From Acetobacteraceae bacterium H6797 (GTDB lineage: Bacteria > Pseudomonadota > Alphaproteobacteria > Acetobacterales > Acetobacteraceae), in assembly GCA_015223225.1 (NCBI GenBank), contig JADFCQ010000001.1:868001-932000 (forward strand): a DNA stretch of 64,000 nucleotides, in the 5' to 3' direction. Made by a program: the position numbers and the translations under genes. This document shows, in pieces, positions 34,996 through 44,232 of the stretch; the stretch's first letter is position 1, and each line of letters begins with the position of its first letter. The notes under the pieces were generated by a model. That model was not told the DNA's origin and ran no database searches. It was given only the letters and a program-made list of their open reading frames with translations.

Positions 34996-35940
34996 TCACA
35001 GCCCCCTGAAGGCCCGGGGCGTCAGGCCCGTCTCCTCGCGAAACACTTTCGCGAAATGGCTGGGGCTGTCGTAGCCGATACGCGCCGCGATCTCGATCAT
35101 CTGCCGATCCGTCTCGCGCAGCATCGTCTTCGCATGCTCGATCCGCCGCAGGATGAGCCAGCGTGACGGGCTATGCCCCATCGTGCCGCGAAAGGCGCGG
35201 CTGAAGTGAAAGCGGCTCATCCCGCAAAGCGCGGCGAGGCGGTCGAGGTCGAAGGGCTCGGCCAGATGCGCCTCCATATCGTCCAGCGCCTTGCGCAGCT
35301 TCCAGGTCGAGAGCTGCGCGGGCCTGCGCCGGCTCCCCGCCCTCGCCTCGGCATGGCGGCGCAGCAGATGGATCGTCAGGCTCTCTACCAGCCCCTGCAC
35401 GAAGAGCCGGTTGGCCCCGGGTGCCGCGCGCAATTCCTGGATCAGCCCGGCCATCACGCCGCTGACGAAGCCATCATCGGCGCCCGAGACGTCGCGCATC
35501 CGCAAGCGGGCCGGGTCCATCCCCAGCGACAGTGCGCAGCGGCCCACCAGATCCAGCCCAAGATAGAGATGCACCACCTCGAACCCCTGCTCCCCCTTGG
35601 CCTTCCAGCGCATGAGGTAAGGCGCCTCGGCCTGCGTGAGGAAGAATGAGCCGGGCCTGACCACGCCGCCCTGCCAGTCCCCCTGAAGCTCCCGCTCCTC
35701 GACCATGGCCTCGCCGCCGACCACCCAGACGAGCAACGGCTCGGCCACCGCCGGCACCAGGATGTCATTCTCCGTCTGCCGCCGCCGGAAGATCTGCATC
35801 TCGACATCGGCCCAGGCCTCGCCCGCGCTCTGCTCGATCTTATGGCCGGGGATATGCCCCTCCAGCGCATGCCCCGCACCGCGCGGGAAGGAGCGCTTCC
35901 GGCCGGGCGAGCGGCGATCTCGCGGCTCACGCATCGGCAC
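34996..35940 (-). CDS. AraC-family transcriptional regulator
   Basis: 314 residues. An N-terminal cupin-like sensing domain (VGGEAMVEERELQGDWQGGVVRPGSFFLTQAEAPYLMRWKAKGEQGFEVVHLYL) is followed by a C-terminal double helix-turn-helix (LRKALDDMEAHLAEPFDLDRLAALCGMSRFHFSRAFRGTMGHSPSRWLILRRIEHAKTML and IEIAARIGYDSPSHFAKVFREETGLTPRAFR). It is divergent from the SDR/flavin reductase pair with a 145-bp gap, so it probably activates them. Confidence 0.9.
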   Translation of the reverse strand: MPMREPRDRRSPGRKRSFPRGAGHALEGHIPGHKIEQSAGEAWADVEMQIFRRRQTENDILVPAVAEPLLVWVVGGEAMVEERELQGDWQGGVVRPGSFFLTQAEAPYLMRWKAKGEQGFEVVHLYLGLDLVGRCALSLGMDPARLRMRDVSGADDGFVSGVMAGLIQELRAAPGANRLFVQGLVESLTIHLLRRHAEARAGSRRRPAQLSTWKLRKALDDMEAHLAEPFDLDRLAALCGMSRFHFSRAFRGTMGHSPSRWLILRRIEHAKTMLRETDRQMIEIAARIGYDSPSHFAKVFREETGLTPRAFRGL

Positions 35941-36085
35941 TCATGCCCCTGCCATCGCCCTTCCGGCGCAGTTCAGCGCAAAATCGCGATAATCCGCGCA
36001 AGACCCAAAGAGAAGCGATCCGCGACACGGCCTAGGTATCTCCCCGTCGTCAACGCCTGAACTCATCAGGAAAAGGGAGAAGACA

Positions 36086-36832
36086 ATGCAGATCAACGGT
36101 CAAGTCGCTCTCGTCACCGGCGCGTCCAGCGGCATCGGCGCCGCCATCGCGCGCAAACTCGCGGCAGAAGGCGTGATCGTCGGCCTCGCCGCCCGCCGCG
36201 AAGACAAGCTGCGTGCCCTGATGGCCGAGATTACCGCCGCCGGCGGCCAGGCCATCGTCCTCGAAACCGACGTGACCGACCGGCGCTCCTGCCAGGACGC
36301 GGCCCGGAAGCTCATCGAGCGGTTCGGCCGCCTCGACATTCTGGTGAACAATGCCGGGCTGATGCCGCTCTCCGACGTCGAGAGCCTCAAGGTCGATGAA
36401 TGGCAGCGCATGGTGGACGTGAACGTCTCCGGCGTCCTCAACGCCACCGCCGCCGCGCTGCCGCAGATGATGGCGCAGAAATCCGGCCATATCTTCAACA
36501 TGTCCTCGATCGCGGGGCGGAAGGTCTTCACCGGGCTGAGCGTCTATTGCGCGACCAAGGCGGCCGTCGCGGCCTTCTCCGATGGGCTGCGGATGGAAAT
36601 CGCGCCGAAGCACAATATCCGCGTCACCTGCGTGCAGCCCGGCGCCGTGAAGTCGGAACTCTACGACCACATCACCGAGGAGAAGTATCGCCAGCAGATG
36701 GACGAGCTGGCCGGGTCCATGACCTTCCTCGAAGGCGAGGACATCGCCGATACCATCCTCTTCGCGCTGAAGGCGCCGCCGCGGATGGATGTGGCCGAAC
36801 TCTTCGTCCTGCCGACCGAGCAGGGCTGGTGA
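36086..36832 (+). CDS. Short-chain dehydrogenase/reductase
   Basis: 248 residues of the classical SDR type: the nucleotide loop TGASSGIGAAIA, the NNAG motif (DILVNNAGLM), the active-site Ser in NMSSIAGRKV and YxxxK (YCATK). Variants of this group (with VALVTGASSGIGAAIARKLAAEGVIVGLAARR) usually prefer NADP, and the Arg residues after the second beta strand agree. Substrate unknown. It is followed 58 bases later by a flavin reductase gene and is divergent from an AraC regulator. Confidence 0.9.
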   Translation: MQINGQVALVTGASSGIGAAIARKLAAEGVIVGLAARREDKLRALMAEITAAGGQAIVLETDVTDRRSCQDAARKLIERFGRLDILVNNAGLMPLSDVESLKVDEWQRMVDVNVSGVLNATAAALPQMMAQKSGHIFNMSSIAGRKVFTGLSVYCATKAAVAAFSDGLRMEIAPKHNIRVTCVQPGAVKSELYDHITEEKYRQQMDELAGSMTFLEGEDIADTILFALKAPPRMDVAELFVLPTEQGW

Positions 36833-36890
36833 ACCAGCGCCATCGCTGCCGGCACGCCCGGCAGCGATGGCTCCCGAACGGAGAAAAGCC

Positions 36891-37448
36891 ATGAAGGAAA
36901 TCAGCGTCGAGAACGCTTTCCGTCTGATCGAGCCCGGCCCGATCCTCCTGGTCGCGACCCAGGCTTCGGGCCGGGCGAATGTCATGACCATGGGCTTCCA
37001 CATGATGGTCCAGCACGCCCCGCCGCTCATCGGCTGCGTGCTCGGCCCCTGGAACCACAGCTACCGCGTTCTGCGCGAAACCGGCCAATGCATGCTAGCC
37101 GTCCCGCGCGCGGATATGAGCGGCCTCGTCACCGCGATCGGCAATTGCTCCGGCGCGGAGACCGACAAGTTCGAGGCTTTAGGCCTCCAGACGGTGAACA
37201 AGGGCAAGCTGCCGCTGCTGTCCGATTGCCTGGCCAATCTGGACTGCCGCCTCGTCGACGAGACACTTTCCGACCGCTACCACCTCCATATCCTGGCAGT
37301 GGAGCGGCTCTGGGCCGCCGATGACTGGCGCGAGGCGCCCATGCTGCATCACCTGGGCGACGGCCGCTTCCGCCGCGATGGCCGCCTGTTCGACGAAAGC
37401 GAGGGCATGACCCGCTGGCAGGATCTCGCGGGTCTGGGCCGCCGCTGA
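36891..37448 (+). CDS. Flavin reductase-like FMN-binding protein
   Basis: 185 residues from the ATG at 36891. The flavin_reductase domain is recognised by ILLVATQASGRANVMTMGFHMMVQHAPPLIGCVLGPWNHSYRVLRETGQCMLAVPRADM and later NCSGAETDKFEAL. Members bind FMN and either supply reduced flavin to a monooxygenase or act on their own. It is probably co-transcribed with the SDR gene before it. Confidence 0.85.
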   Translation: MKEISVENAFRLIEPGPILLVATQASGRANVMTMGFHMMVQHAPPLIGCVLGPWNHSYRVLRETGQCMLAVPRADMSGLVTAIGNCSGAETDKFEALGLQTVNKGKLPLLSDCLANLDCRLVDETLSDRYHLHILAVERLWAADDWREAPMLHHLGDGRFRRDGRLFDESEGMTRWQDLAGLGRR

Positions 37449-37507
37449 GGACCTCTTCCGCTCCCACCCTTGCACGCGGCCCAAACAGGCGCACATGCTG
37501 CACCGCG

Positions 37508-38650
37508 ATGAGTGACCTCACCCTCTCCCTCCTCCCCCGTATCGCGGATATCCCCGCCGAAGACTGGGATGCCTGCGCGGGAGGCGGGAACCCTTTCGTC
37601 AGCCACGGCTTCCTGCGCGCCATCGAGGAGTCGGGCTCGGCCGGCCAGCGCACCGGCTGGCTGCCGCAGCATATCGCGCTGCGCGACGGCACCGGCCGCC
37701 TCGTCGCCGTCGCCCCCGCCTATGTCAAAAGCAATTCCTACGGCGAATATGTCTTCGACCATGGCTGGGCCAATGCCTTCGAGCAGGCGGGCGGCAACTA
37801 CTACCCGAAATTCCAGGTCGCCGTTCCCTTCAGCCCCGTCCCCGGCCCCCGCCTGCTGATCCGCCCCGACGCCGAGATTCCCTTCGCCGCCGTCGGCCAG
37901 GCCCTGGCGCAGGTGACCGACGCGCTCGATCTCTCCTCCTGCCACATCACCTTCTGCCGCGAGGCGGAATGGGAGGCGCTGGGCGAGGCCGGCTGGCTCC
38001 GCCGCCTCGGCACGCAATTCCATTGGGAAAACGAGGGCTACCAGACCTTCGACGACTTCCTCGCCGCCCTCTCCAGCCGCAAGCGCAAGCAACTCAAGCG
38101 CGAGCGCCGCGACGCACAGGCCGCCGGCCTCACCTTCCGCACCCTGCGCGGCTCCGAGGTCACGCCCGCGCAATGGGCGCGCTTCCACAAATTCTACCGC
38201 AACACGGTCGACCATAAATGGGGCAGCGCCTATCTCACCAACCGCTTCTGGCCGATGATGGCAGAGGCCATGGGCGACAAGGTGGTGCTCATGCTGGCCG
38301 AGCAGGATGGCGAGCCCGTCGCCGGCGCCCTGAACCTGCTGGGTGACGAGGCGCTTTACGGCCGCAACTGGGGCTGCCTCACCGAGGCGCCCTTCCTGCA
38401 TTTCGAGCTTTGCTATTACCAGGCCATCGACTTCGCGATCGCCCATGGCGTGAAGCGCGTCGAGGCCGGCGCCCAGGGCGAGCACAAGATCCAGCGCGGC
38501 TACCTCCCCCGCCCGACCTATTCCGCCCATTACATCCGCCACGCCGGGTTGCGCCGCGCCGTCGCCGAATTCCTCGAGCGCGAACGCTCCGCGATGATCT
38601 CCGAGATGGAAGCCCTCGCCTCGCTCTCCCCCTTCAAGTCGGCGGAATAA
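37508..38650 (+). CDS. COG3146 peptidoglycan-biosynthesis-like GNAT/FemAB acyltransferase
   Basis: 380 residues. The N-terminal part has the conserved NPFVSHGFLRAIEESGS and KSNSYGEYVFDHGWANAFEQAGGNYYPKFQVAVPFSPVPGPRLL. The C-terminal GNAT fold follows (KRKQLKRERRDAQAAGL; FYRNTVDHKWGSAYLTNRFW; GAQGEHKIQRGYLP). This protein family is often annotated as peptidogalycan biosynthesis; the true acceptor is uncertain. It is near but not clearly coupled to its neighbours. Confidence 0.85.
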   Translation: MSDLTLSLLPRIADIPAEDWDACAGGGNPFVSHGFLRAIEESGSAGQRTGWLPQHIALRDGTGRLVAVAPAYVKSNSYGEYVFDHGWANAFEQAGGNYYPKFQVAVPFSPVPGPRLLIRPDAEIPFAAVGQALAQVTDALDLSSCHITFCREAEWEALGEAGWLRRLGTQFHWENEGYQTFDDFLAALSSRKRKQLKRERRDAQAAGLTFRTLRGSEVTPAQWARFHKFYRNTVDHKWGSAYLTNRFWPMMAEAMGDKVVLMLAEQDGEPVAGALNLLGDEALYGRNWGCLTEAPFLHFELCYYQAIDFAIAHGVKRVEAGAQGEHKIQRGYLPRPTYSAHYIRHAGLRRAVAEFLERERSAMISEMEALASLSPFKSAE

Positions 38651-38727
38651 CCTCCCCCGCCCTCGCCCAGTCGCCAGAAAAAAGAAGGGGGCTTGGGGGA
38701 ATTCATTCCCCCAACCATACTCCCCGC

Positions 38728-39600
38728 GTGCTGACCTCCTACGCCCAACTCGCTGCGTCGATGGCCCTGGTCGGGGCCAATGTTGGCGTCGCCAAGCTGC
38801 TTGCCGCGGCCCTTCCCATCCCGCTCATCGCCTTCCTGCGCTGCGTGCTGGCCTGCCTGGTGCTCTACCCGCTCGCGCGCCTGGTCGACGGCCCGCGCAA
38901 GGTGCCGCGCGAGTTGATGTGGAACCTCTTCTGGCAGGCCGCCCTCGGCACGGTCGTCTATAACAGCGCCCTCCTCGCCGGCCTGCGCCTCACCTCGGCG
39001 CTGGAAGGCGGGCTGATGCTCGCGAGCCTGCCCGCCGTGGTCGCCATCGGCAGCGCGCTCTTCCTGCGCGAGCGGCTCAGCCCGCGCCAATGGGCCGCCG
39101 TCGCGCTGGCCGCCGGCGGCATGGCCGCGCTGACCCTCGCCCGCGTCGGCGCGGAAGATGGCGGCTCCATCCTCGGCAATGCGCTGGTCCTGCTCGCCGT
39201 CTGCGGCGAGGCCGCCTATGTCCTGCTCGCCAAGCGCGTCGCCGGGCGCGTGCCCGTCATCACCGCGAGCCTCTGGATGCAGGTTTTCTCCGCCGCCCAG
39301 CTCCTGCTGATCGCCCTGCCCGGCATCGGCGCCGTCGCCGCCCTGGGCGATCCGACACTCGCGGGCCTGCTGGTCTTCCACAGCCTGACCAGTTCCGTCC
39401 TGTGTTTGCTGCTCTGGTATAACGGCCTGAAGGGCGCCTCGGCGGGTATCGCGGGGGTCTTCACCATGTTCCTCCCCGCCACCTCCGCCCTCGTCGCCAT
39501 CCTCCTCCTGGGCGAGACAGCCACCGCCCTGCACGCCGCCGGCCTGGCCCTGATGCTCACCAGCATGGCCCTGGCCACCTGGCCTTCGCGCCGCCGATGA
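38728..39600 (+). CDS. DMT/EamA-family transporter
   Basis: 290 residues from a GTG at 38728; an ATG at 38761 is possible. About ten transmembrane helices in two EamA repeats: LVGANVGVAKLLAAALPIPLIAFLRCVLACLVLYPLARL, then EGGLMLASLPAVVAIGSALFLRERLSPRQWAAVALAAGG, and VITASLWMQVFSAAQLLLIALPGIGAV with LLWYNGLKGASAGIAGVFTMFLPATSALVAILLLGE. Such proteins export amino acids or related metabolites. It overlaps the following nuclease-helicase gene by four bases (ATGA). Confidence 0.88.
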   Translation: MLTSYAQLAASMALVGANVGVAKLLAAALPIPLIAFLRCVLACLVLYPLARLVDGPRKVPRELMWNLFWQAALGTVVYNSALLAGLRLTSALEGGLMLASLPAVVAIGSALFLRERLSPRQWAAVALAAGGMAALTLARVGAEDGGSILGNALVLLAVCGEAAYVLLAKRVAGRVPVITASLWMQVFSAAQLLLIALPGIGAVAALGDPTLAGLLVFHSLTSSVLCLLLWYNGLKGASAGIAGVFTMFLPATSALVAILLLGETATALHAAGLALMLTSMALATWPSRRR

Positions 39601-41597
39601 GGGCGTGGCTCTCCTACAGCGCGCCGGATTTTCTGGCCCGCGACCCGGAGGATATCGCCGGCCGCCTCGCCGCCCAGCAGGCCCATCGCGGCTTCGCCGG
39701 CACCGCCGAGCAGCAGGCCGCATGGCTGCCACAGATCATGGCCATCCGCGCAGCGCTCCAGCAGCCCGGAGCCGAAGGCTGGACCATCGCCCTCGAATAC
39801 GAACTCCTCCGGCTTGAGAAGCGCATCGACGCCATTATCCTCACCGATCGCGCCATTTTCTGCCTGGAATTCAAGACCCGCGACGCCTCCCCCGCCGCCC
39901 TCGCCGAGGCCGAGGACTATGCCCTGGACCTTCGGGACTTCCACGCCGGCAGCCGTCATCATCCCATCGTCCCCGTGCTCGTGACGGACGATGCCTTCGA
40001 CACGCTCCCCGCCCAGGCCATGCTCTTTTGGGATCGCGTCCCGCCACCCTTCCGCATCGGCGGCCAGGCTCTCGGCCCCTTTCTCGCCTGGGCGCAAAAC
40101 AGCATCCCCGACCCCGCCATCCCGCTGGATGGCGCTGCCTGGCTCGCCGCCCCCTACCGCCCCGTCCCGAACATTATCGAAGCCGCGACTATGCTCTTCA
40201 GCCTCCATGGCGTCGAAGACATCGCAACGGCCCGGGCCGATCGCCAGAACCTCACCCGCACGCGTGACGCCATCGCCCGCGCCATCACCGCCGCTAAGGT
40301 CGACAAGGCCCATACCGTCATCTTCGTCACCGGCATCCCCGGCGCCGGCAAAACCCTATGCGGCCTGAACACCGTTTTCGGCCCTGCCCGAGAGGACGGC
40401 GCCGCCTTCCTCAGCGGCAATGTCCCCCTCGTCACCGTCCTTCGCGAGGCTCTGGCGCGGGATGCCGTCTCCCGCAAACTCTGTGGCAAGCCCGAAGCCG
40501 AACGGCGCGTCAAAACCGCGCTCCAGAACGTCCATCGCTTCCTGGAAGACGGCGCCACGGACCCCACGCGCCTTCCCGCCGAACGCGTCATCGTCTTTGA
40601 CGAAGCCCAACGCGCCTGGGACGAGGCCAAGGCCCGCCAGGGGACGCAGAACAAGGCCAGCAAGCTCACCCTGAGCGAGCCCGCCCATGCGCTGGAGATC
40701 ATGGCCCGCCTTCCCGATTGGGGCGTGATCGTCGCCCTTATCGGCAATGGTCAGGAAATCAACACAGGCGAAGCCGGACTCGCCGAATGGGGCCGCGCCA
40801 TTCAGGCCGATGGCCGCTGGCGCGCCATCGCCGCCTCGCGCGCCTGGACCGCCACTGACCCCGCCCAACGCCTCGCCGACGCGCCGGGCGGCTGGCTGAA
40901 GGAAGACATGGAGCTCGACCTCACCGTCCCCATCCGCTCCGTCCGCGAGACCTACGGTGCCGCCTGGGTGGACGCGCTACTCGACGGGCGCACTAAAGAG
41001 GCCGCCCAAATCGCGCAGGAGGCCGGCGAGGCCCTCCCCTTCTTCCTCACCCGCGATATCACCGCCTGGCGTGCGGGACTGCGCGCCTTTACTCGCGGCG
41101 AGCGCCGCGCCGGCCTCCTCCGCAGTTCCGGCGCCAAACGCCTTCGGGCCGAGGGCCTCGGCGTCGAAGCGCGTGACGAAATCGCCGACTGGTTCCTCCG
41201 CCGCTGGCCGGAGGACTGCCGCAGTTCCTCCGCGCTCGAAGCCTGTGCCACGGAATACAGCTGTCAGGGGTTGGAACTCGACATCACCGGCCTCGCCTGG
41301 GGCGGTGACTTCCTCCCCCATGGCCCAGGCTGGCGCGCCCGTCGCTTCATCGGCGCCAAATGGCAGAAGGACGAGAAGGAATACGCCTTCGTCCGCAACA
41401 CCTACCGCGTCCTGCTCACCCGCGCGCGCTACGAGACGATCATCTTCGTCCCACCTGGCGACCCAGCCGATCCCACGCGCCCGCCAGCCGAATTCGACGC
41501 TCTGGCCGCCCGCCTCATCGCCGCCGGCATCCGCCCGCTCGTCCCACAAGCGAAAGAAACCAAGGCGTTACCTGCACAACCGCCGCTGCCGGTGTAA
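39597..41597 (+). CDS. PD-(D/E)xK nuclease fused to a Schlafen group 3-like (DUF2075) helicase
   Basis: 666 residues. The N-terminus (about 60-135) carries a nuclease-like core, YELLRLEKRIDAIILTDRAIFCLEFKT, with Asp78, Glu91 and Lys93 in the D-(x12)-ExK spacing. The helicase half has Walker A in FVTGIPGAGKTLCG, Walker B in VIFDEAQRAWD, a sensor-like LIGNGQEIN, and the late superfamily I motif EYSCQGLELD with RVLLTRAR. That is the DUF2075/Schlafen group 3 helicase fold. Such nuclease-helicase fusions occur in phage-defence or DNA-repair settings. Here it is translationally coupled to a transporter gene, which gives no hint of role. Confidence 0.8.
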   Translation: MRAWLSYSAPDFLARDPEDIAGRLAAQQAHRGFAGTAEQQAAWLPQIMAIRAALQQPGAEGWTIALEYELLRLEKRIDAIILTDRAIFCLEFKTRDASPAALAEAEDYALDLRDFHAGSRHHPIVPVLVTDDAFDTLPAQAMLFWDRVPPPFRIGGQALGPFLAWAQNSIPDPAIPLDGAAWLAAPYRPVPNIIEAATMLFSLHGVEDIATARADRQNLTRTRDAIARAITAAKVDKAHTVIFVTGIPGAGKTLCGLNTVFGPAREDGAAFLSGNVPLVTVLREALARDAVSRKLCGKPEAERRVKTALQNVHRFLEDGATDPTRLPAERVIVFDEAQRAWDEAKARQGTQNKASKLTLSEPAHALEIMARLPDWGVIVALIGNGQEINTGEAGLAEWGRAIQADGRWRAIAASRAWTATDPAQRLADAPGGWLKEDMELDLTVPIRSVRETYGAAWVDALLDGRTKEAAQIAQEAGEALPFFLTRDITAWRAGLRAFTRGERRAGLLRSSGAKRLRAEGLGVEARDEIADWFLRRWPEDCRSSSALEACATEYSCQGLELDITGLAWGGDFLPHGPGWRARRFIGAKWQKDEKEYAFVRNTYRVLLTRARYETIIFVPPGDPADPTRPPAEFDALAARLIAAGIRPLVPQAKETKALPAQPPLPV

Positions 41598-41608
41598 CTC
41601 CCACCCCC

Positions 41609-42487
41609 ATGCGCCTCATCGCCCTCTGCCTTGCCCTCCTCCTCACCCTCCCCCTCGCCCCCGTCCGGGCCGGCGAGCTGACCCTCGGCGCCTGGAACAT
41701 CGCCTGGCTCACCCTGCGCGCCTCCAGCGACCCGGCCCTGCCCGATGACGTCCAGCGCCGCCGCCCCGCCGATTTCGACCGTCTGCGCCAGCACGCCGCC
41801 CGTCTCGGCGCCGATGTCATCGCCTTTCAGGAAGTCGATGGCGAAGAGGCCGCCCGCCGCGTCTTCCCCGCCGATGCCTGGAACATCGCCCTCACCGACG
41901 AGGACGACATCCAGCGCCCCGGCTTCGCCATCCGCCGCGGCCTGCGCTTCACCCGCAACCCCGACCTCGCGGCGCTGGACCTGAACCCCGAGTCCCGCCA
42001 CTCCCTTCGCAAGGGCGCCGATATCACGCTGGAACTCGACGGTGGCAGCCGCCTGCGCCTGCTCTCCGTCCACCTCAAGGCGGGCTGCAGCAGCGGCCGC
42101 CTCGACGATGGCGATCGCGATTGCGAAACCCTCGCCCAGCAGATCCCCGCCCTAGCCGGCTGGATCGCCCAGCGCCGGCAGGAAGGCGTGCCCTTCATGA
42201 TCATGGGTGACTTCAACCGCCGCCTGAACCCGCGCGACGCGGTGCTGAACCGTCTCGAATCCGCCGCCCCGCTGCTGCATGTGAATGGCGGCGTCTCCAG
42301 CCCCTGCTGGGCCCGGGGCGACGGCCGTGGCCGCCCCTTCATCGACCATATCCTGGCCGGCGGCGCCGCGCGGGGCTGGGTGGTGCCCGGCAGCTTCAAG
42401 GTCGCCGTCTTCCCCGAGCAGGACCCGCGTATGCGCCAGCGCCTCTCCGACCACTGCCCCATCCTGGTCACGCTGCAGACCCCGTAA
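41609..42487 (+). CDS. Exported endonuclease/exonuclease/phosphatase-family hydrolase
   Basis: 292 residues from the ATG at 41609. A signal peptide (LIALCLALLLTLPLAPVRA) is followed by the EEP fold: TLGAWNIAWL, DVIAFQEVDGEEAA (metal Glu), LLSVHLKAGC (catalytic His), IMGDFNRR (Asp/Asn pair) and LSDHCPILVTL (final Asp-His). It is a metal-dependent phosphoesterase or nuclease of the periplasm. A Cys pair in KAGCSSGRLDDGDRDC may be disulfide bonded. A strong bidirectional terminator follows. Confidence 0.88.
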   Translation: MRLIALCLALLLTLPLAPVRAGELTLGAWNIAWLTLRASSDPALPDDVQRRRPADFDRLRQHAARLGADVIAFQEVDGEEAARRVFPADAWNIALTDEDDIQRPGFAIRRGLRFTRNPDLAALDLNPESRHSLRKGADITLELDGGSRLRLLSVHLKAGCSSGRLDDGDRDCETLAQQIPALAGWIAQRRQEGVPFMIMGDFNRRLNPRDAVLNRLESAAPLLHVNGGVSSPCWARGDGRGRPFIDHILAGGAARGWVVPGSFKVAVFPEQDPRMRQRLSDHCPILVTLQTP

Positions 42488-42504
42488 GAAGGGCGCCGTA
42501 AAAG

Positions 42505-42533
42505 AAAAAGGCCGGGTCACCCCGGCCTTTCCC
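42505..42533. terminator. Bidirectional terminator
   Basis: AAAGGCCGGG at 42507-42516 pairs with CCCGGCCTTT at 42521-42530 around TCAC, flanked by A-rich sequence on the left and T-rich on the right. It separates two convergent genes and can serve both. Confidence 0.85.
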
Positions 42534-42537
42534 GTCT

Positions 42538-44127
42538 CTACTCGCGGCGCACGCCCTGCGCCCAGGTCCGCTCATCGGCGCGGGGCTCATAGGTGAAGCC
42601 CTTGCGCGTCGCCCAGACATTGACGAGCTGATGCAGCGGGATGATCGCGAGGTCGTCCATCGCCATCTTCACCGCCTCCTGCTGCAGCTTCTCGCGCTCC
42701 TTGTCGTCGAGCGTCGCCGCCCCGCGCGCCGTCAGCTCGTCGAGCGCCGGGTTGGAATAGCGCCCGTTATTGCTCGAGCCCGTGCGCTTCGCCCGGTCGA
42801 AGGTGTTGATGATATTCACCAGCGCATAGGAAGCCTCGCCCGTGCCCGAGCCCCAGCCGCCGAGGCGCAGCGAGAATTCCTGCCGCGCATTGCGCACCGA
42901 ATAGCTCGCCCAGGGCAAAGCTTCGACCTGCGTCTGGATGCCCACGCGGGTGAACATCTGCGCCACCGCCTGGATGGTGCGCGCATCGTTCGGGTAGCGG
43001 TCGTTCGGCCCATGCAGGGTCATGCGGAAGCCGTTGGGGAAGCCCGCCTCGGCCAGCAGGCGCCTGGCCCCGTTGGGGTCATAGGGCGTCGGCTTCACAT
43101 CGGGATTGTAGCCGAAGGCGCCCGGCGGCAGCCACTGGCCGGTCGGCTGGGCGGCACCCTCCATCACGCGGTCGGAAATCGCCTCGCGGTCGATCGCCAT
43201 TGAGAGCGCGCGGCGCACCCTCAGGTCCAGCAGCGGGTTGGGCGAGATGGGCTTGCCCGCAGCATCGGTCACGAAAGGCGTCGATTCCTGCCGGGAGAAA
43301 TCCGAGATCAGATAGATCACGCGCAGGCCGAGGATCTTGTAGAGATGAACGCGCGCGTCCTTCTCCAGCTTCGCGGCATCCGAGGTCGGCACCTGGTCGA
43401 TCAGGTCCACGTCGCCCGCCAGCAGGGCGGCCGTGCGCGCGCCGTCATTGCCGATGAAGCGGTAGTTCACCCGCTCCCAAGGCTCCCGGGGGCCCACCGA
43501 ATAGGCGTCGAAGCGCGCGAGTTCCGTGCGGTCGCCCGAGCGGTAGTTCACCAGCCGATAGGGGCCGGTGCCGATCGCGGCCTTGCCCGAGTTGTAATCC
43601 TCGGTCGTCGCACCATCGCCCACGTGCTTGGAGATGATGGCCACCGATCCCAGCTCGGTCGGCAGCAGCGGCGCCGGCGCGTCGGTGTGGAATCGCACCG
43701 TCAGCGCATCGACGATCTCCACGCGCTTGATGGCGCGCACGAAGCCGCCATAGCCGCCCGGCGAATTCGGCACATTGGGCACGCGGGCGATGGTGAAGGC
43801 CACGTCCTCGGCCGTGAAGGGCTTGCCGTCATGCCAGGTCACGCCCGGCTTCAGCTTGAACTCCCACACCGTCGGCTCGATGGCCGTCCAGGAGGTCGCC
43901 AGGCCCGGCACCGGCTGGGCATTGGCATCGCGCTCGACCAGCTTGCTGAAAATATGGGCAGCCAGGCTGTTATTGGGCGCCGCATTGTAGAAATGCGGAT
44001 CGACGGAGGTGATGGCCCCGCCCACGCCGATATTGAGTGTCTGCGCCTGTGCGGCGCCTGAAACCGTCCCAGAAACGACCAGCGGCGCGCCGAGCGCGAC
44101 CGTGGCGGCGAGTAGGAATTTCTTCAT
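42538..44127 (-). CDS. Periplasmic peptide-binding protein (SBP_bac_5), paralogue A
   Basis: 529 residues. A signal peptide (LLAATVALGAPLVVSGTVSGAAQA) is followed by the dipeptide/oligopeptide binding fold: TLNIGVGGAITSVDPHFYNAAPNNSLAAHIFSKLVERDANAQPVPGLATSW, WEFKLKPGVTWHDGKPFTAEDVAFTI and LRVRRALSMAIDREAISDRVMEG. It is divergent from a closely similar receptor gene at 44233 and may share the permease complex encoded downstream of that gene. It ends in a bidirectional terminator. Confidence 0.9.
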   Translation of the reverse strand: MKKFLLAATVALGAPLVVSGTVSGAAQAQTLNIGVGGAITSVDPHFYNAAPNNSLAAHIFSKLVERDANAQPVPGLATSWTAIEPTVWEFKLKPGVTWHDGKPFTAEDVAFTIARVPNVPNSPGGYGGFVRAIKRVEIVDALTVRFHTDAPAPLLPTELGSVAIISKHVGDGATTEDYNSGKAAIGTGPYRLVNYRSGDRTELARFDAYSVGPREPWERVNYRFIGNDGARTAALLAGDVDLIDQVPTSDAAKLEKDARVHLYKILGLRVIYLISDFSRQESTPFVTDAAGKPISPNPLLDLRVRRALSMAIDREAISDRVMEGAAQPTGQWLPPGAFGYNPDVKPTPYDPNGARRLLAEAGFPNGFRMTLHGPNDRYPNDARTIQAVAQMFTRVGIQTQVEALPWASYSVRNARQEFSLRLGGWGSGTGEASYALVNIINTFDRAKRTGSSNNGRYSNPALDELTARGAATLDDKEREKLQQEAVKMAMDDLAIIPLHQLVNVWATRKGFTYEPRADERTWAQGVRRE

Positions 44128-44232
44128 TGCCCTCTAGTCTCCCGGTAACAAAGGCGGCGAAGCCTAGCGAGGACCGTGCCCGGCTGCTACAAGCGCGGCC
44201 GGATGGGCTCCGTTTTCCGGGAGATAAAACGA

